DNA of 64,000 bases, from positions 15,359,031 through 15,423,030 of the forward strand of contig CM060484.1 in NCBI GenBank assembly GCA_030544235.1, written 5' to 3'. Within the stretch, counting starts at the first letter, position 1. Every line of letters begins with the position of its first letter. The translations under genes and the position numbers were made by a program. Shown piece by piece: positions 60,180-64,000 of the stretch. Under the pieces are notes generated by a model, which did no database searches, had not been told where the DNA came from, and worked only from the letters and a program-made list of their open reading frames with translations. The DNA is from Lepturacanthus savala (Eukaryota; Chordata; Actinopteri; Scombriformes; Trichiuridae).

Positions 60180-63100
60180 GTGTTTTCATGCCTCGCTTAA
60201 GTGTTTGTTTTCAAATTAAACAAGCAAAACGCCAATCCATATTAAACTAATTATTTATTATTATTATTTTTTTAATATACATCCAGATATGCTCAGGTTT
60301 TGAAGTTCTGAACTCTGGTCAACATGATGTTTTTGTGCAGGCTTGATGACCAGAACAAATTGATATATTTCTCTTGTTTTTTCCCCCCCTCTCTTATTGC
60401 AGCACATCGACCTCATCATCACTGCACTGGCTATTGTCACCTGAGGCTACTTAGAGGAAACCACTCTATAGAACTGAGATAGATAGATAAAGCCTATACC
60501 TAAAACGCCTTAAGGACTGAGACATCTCATCCCGTTTTATCAGCTCCAATCACTTATCTTGTCCTATCTCCTCTCTCACTATCAGACTTACATTAGTATT
60601 CCCGTGGATCCTGTTTTTAATATCTCTTAGATGTTCTACTTTTACGCAGGCTTGCAGACCTTCATTTCTGAGAATCGTCATTTGAACGAATTGAATTACA
60701 ATTTCATGGAAACACAATTACTCACACAGATTTACACTAATAGAACATGGACAGGCATGCACACCATTGATAGGTAATGGGATATTAAGTGTGGATTATG
60801 CCACTCTATGAACCATCTTTACATAGCGGTGGAGAACAGCACACAGTGATCAGGTAAAACACAAAGTTCTTGCATTACAGAAAATCTTGTGGGAAGGTGC
60901 GTTGGATCATAGACTTTGCACAGTGAAATGACCAAAAACTCTTGCACTGTTGAACTGATACTCACTTTATTAACAATATGGTAATGAGATGGAAAATTAA
61001 CTCTTCCCAAGGAAGGTCTGAGGAGGCTTCGTGGAGGGGGACCTGCTCCCCATGTTAACAAAAATGACTCAATCTAAGATAATAAAAGCACAATTCTGTT
61101 TTGATTGAATAATATTTTAATTAAAGCATATGTATGAATATTCTAGTTAATTTCTGACCCTTTGAGAGATCAGCAAAGTTGTTGCAAACACAGTACATCC
61201 CGAGGAAAACCTGAACATGTACATGTCAAATTTCATGCCACTTCATTCAATATTGTCATGATATTTTTTACTCAAAACTACAAATGTGATGCACAGTAAC
61301 AAGGAAAAATCAGAGTTACGTTGCCTCGGAAATTTAAATGTATTTTCCAAACTTGATGGCATCCGATCCAATATTTGTTGAGATATTTCTGTCTTGGCCA
61401 AAGAAATGACCAACCACCAATGAAGTGCATAGGCTGATTAGCACACCATATCTTACAAATTAAAACCCTCTTAAATTTAAAACCTGGACAAAAATGATCC
61501 AGTATTAAGTTATCTAGATAACTGAGAAACAGGCACCAGGATCTGCCCCTGCAGCTGGACTGAAGCGGAGAGAAACAGGGTTTGAACCCAGAGTTTGAAG
61601 GGGTACTCAGGGCTATGTGCCACACTGAGTGTTTTGCTTTGCATGACTGCAGCGACTTTGACGCCTGTGAGAGTTGAAAGACCGGTGACGTCAGAATACT
61701 GTGTCTGTTTGTGGCTGGTGAACACCTTCAGCAGTGTGATGAAGCACAGATGGAGGATAATAAAAGGAGGACGTACTAGATGAGGCTCCCTAACGGGAGG
61801 AGCAGCCTGTTGGCTACAGAGAGGACCTTGAGCTTTCAGACGACAAAGAGCTTTTGTTGTTGGGTTTACAGGCGATGCCATCTCAAAAGCTGCACTGGTG
61901 ATTACAGTGGAGTAGTGTGAGGGTAAAGGCATCATGGGAGATTATAATAGCAATTCTTTACAGTTATATATTGCATATTGTCACTGTCTATTGAAAATCT
62001 GTCTATCTCCATATTTGGTGAGTTTTTTTTTTTTTTAAATGAACTAAAAAAAAAATTCCTAATGAATCGAGGAAATATTCCATTCCTAAAGAGGCCCTCC
62101 AGACATGGTTTTAAATGTGTATAAACTATTAGATGAATTATTATTTGTCATGTTTTATTTCCATCTTGTTGAAATAACATCTTCTCCATCTCCCTTGTTA
62201 AATATAATATAATGAGGGAATATATAATTACAGAATATATAATTTAATCATTAAAGGTTCCATTTTATACACCTTCCCTGAGTTCTAAGCCTTATTAGTA
62301 ATGGGCCTCTACTCTGGCCGCTTGATTTGAACAGCTGTGTATAGGGTGAATAGGGAACATGATTTATATAACACCCAGACCTTCTTATAATCAAGAAGAA
62401 ATTAAAATCTCACTTACTACGATATATTTTCATTTCAGAAGTTCAACTGCTGGACACAATCTTTATCCTACTTCACTGTTAAGACCTTCTCAGTGTCTGG
62501 ACGTTTCAAGTCTCCATATTAAACTTGGATTTGTGCCAAACTAGCTGTGATGTCACAAATCATGCTTGCATGTATGTGCTTTAAACTCACAGAAAAACGT
62601 CCCCCTTCCGTGGATGGCTTTAAAAACATCTGTCAAATTCTGCACATATGCCATCCTGCACAGTGAAGAGCAAACATCCAAACATGCGTTGGATGTTTTT
62701 AAAGGTGCTCTTGAATGAGGATCAAATGAGGATCTTCAAGAGGATATCTGAGTCTCTGCCCTCCAGAAATTTGTGTACGCCACTAACACTGAGCAAAATA
62801 CATGCTTTGAGTGGGTAGATAAAATGGGTGAAAGATGCCTTGTCGCAAAGCTGAAAACCAAACTGTTTTGTTGGGCGAGGGAAAAGCTGGTGTTGTCAGT
62901 GATACATTATGTTTTATGGTACAGAGACAATATGCTGATAGCGCTGCCATTATCTCTATAAAATAATTTTATTGGTATGAGTGTACTTGGAGCAACGGTG
63001 CATAGAAAATACTGGCATAAACACATTTTATCCCCCCAAAAAAAGTCATAGTAAAAGTGTCACTGCTGTTTTAAATTGTTTCTTCTCTCTATATCACTCC

Positions 63101-64000
63101 CTCTCTCGTTCTCTGGCGTTGTGTTTTCCACACGAGTTAGTTACCGTCCTCTCGGGGTGAGCCCAGGAACTGTAATTATTATTCATCAAACTAATCCAAA
63201 TGCTGCCTGCATAATATAACCAATCAGATCGTGGTTTCACAGTGCCCACAAAGCTAACCCAAAAGAAAAAGAAAAAAAAAACACACACCACACGTTTTAC
63301 CGGCACTCATTAATCTGCCTCCGCATCTGCCCGGCTACAAAAAGTGAATTTTAAGCAGATCCTTTAATGTACACTCAGATCAAGTCATCAATCACAGCCT
63401 AAAAGTTTGTAGGATAGGGAACGTGTCTGACTGTGGCCATTACCTGAAAAGATTTTATTATTTTACTATGCATGATGGATGAATATGGTGGGCAGTTATT
63501 CTGGACCTGAGCACAGCTGGCATTGCCTGCTTTGATCCGAGCTGAGCTCTGGACATTGTCAATGATCTTAAGTTCCTTTGATGGATGAGGGAACTTTTCC
63601 TCTCCTTTGTTTCTGGGCCCAATAATGACTTTCCATGCCAGTTCTCTTGTCTAGAAACGAGGCTGGAGGTCAGGAGAGAAATGCTGCATGGCAACATAAT
63701 GAATGGGCGAGAGCCTAGGTTCAGAAAGTCGAGAGGTTTTTTACAATACAATACATCATTATTGATAGTTGGTCTTCCTGCGTACAATCGAATCTCAAAA
63801 ATAGAGGAAGTGATTTACATGAAAACATGTCGAAGATTCAAATCAGTTCAGTAGAACGTGGAGCTGAATAGCAATTGACATTCATGTTGATGCAGGTAAG
63901 TGAAATACTTTCAGCAAATGGTGCTTATTAGAAGCTCTCTCCACCAGGTGGTGATGTTGTTCTTAAAGTGTCGTGCAAGGCTGCATCACTCTACAAAAAC
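60180..64000. other. Right end of the window
   Basis: AT-rich DNA with dispersed-repeat traces at 61.0-61.2 and 62.4-62.7 kb. No coding exon, RNA gene or bounded mobile element could be supported. Confidence 0.5.
61000..61180. repeat. Dispersed repeat, copy 2
   Basis: CCATGTTAACAAAAATGACT, ATCTAAGATAATAAAAGCAC and ATTGAATAATATTTTAATTA correspond in order to the copy at 13139-13345. Confidence 0.45.

Noticed and set aside
1..64000. tRNA, rRNA, CRISPR array or viral genes
   Set aside because: No cloverleaf with internal promoter boxes, no rRNA core sequence, no regularly spaced identical repeats with unique spacers, and no viral protein motif was seen.

Overview
This is vertebrate nuclear DNA, almost certainly from a teleost fish. 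The evidence is short exons with GT-AG introns, abundant CA/TG and TA microsatellites, Tc1-like transposon remnants, L2-type LINE fragments and several MITE-like families. I cannot name the species. There is no sign of prokaryotic genes, operons or CRISPR.

Two protein-coding genes can be reconstructed exon by exon. Both lie on the minus strand, so both are read from high to low coordinates.

(1) A proprotein convertase of the PCSK5 (PC5/6) type runs from the ATG at 19018 to beyond the left edge of the window. I assembled 21 consecutive coding exons (272-19018) whose phases all match. They give 909 complete codons with no stop: signal peptide, prodomain, subtilisin-like catalytic domain, P domain and about five furin-like Cys-rich units. 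The last units, and any membrane anchor, lie left of base 1. All four catalytic positions are kept (D177, H218, N319, S390), but the loop after the active serine is strongly changed, and the mature N terminus carries about 20 extra residues.

(2) An INSYN2 (FAM196, inhibitory synaptic factor 2) family gene has three coding exons: 48136-51089, 45673-45747 and 28255-28444. Together they are exactly in frame (3219 bases, 1072 residues). This is about twice the length I know for mammalian INSYN2 proteins. The extra length is Ser/Thr/Pro-rich and includes a seven-copy repeat of about 20 residues.

Layout: 1-19.0 kb is pcsk5 with repeat-rich introns. These hold two tandem palindromic MITE copies, a deleted Tc1 copy, TA microsatellites, an AGTATACT-rich element carrying a solo LTR with a 4-bp target duplication, and a 46-bp minisatellite. 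19.0-28.3 kb is intergenic. 28.3-51.1 kb is insyn2, with one 17-kb intron. 51.1-64 kb is the upstream flank of insyn2, with a sharp pyrimidine-to-purine strand switch at 59.0-60.1 kb that may mark a promoter.

The two genes lie in tandem with no evident functional link: one makes a secretory-pathway protease, the other an inhibitory postsynapse scaffold. I found no clear evidence of a wholly new biological system. The best leads are the altered PCSK5 active-site loop and the enlarged INSYN2 protein.
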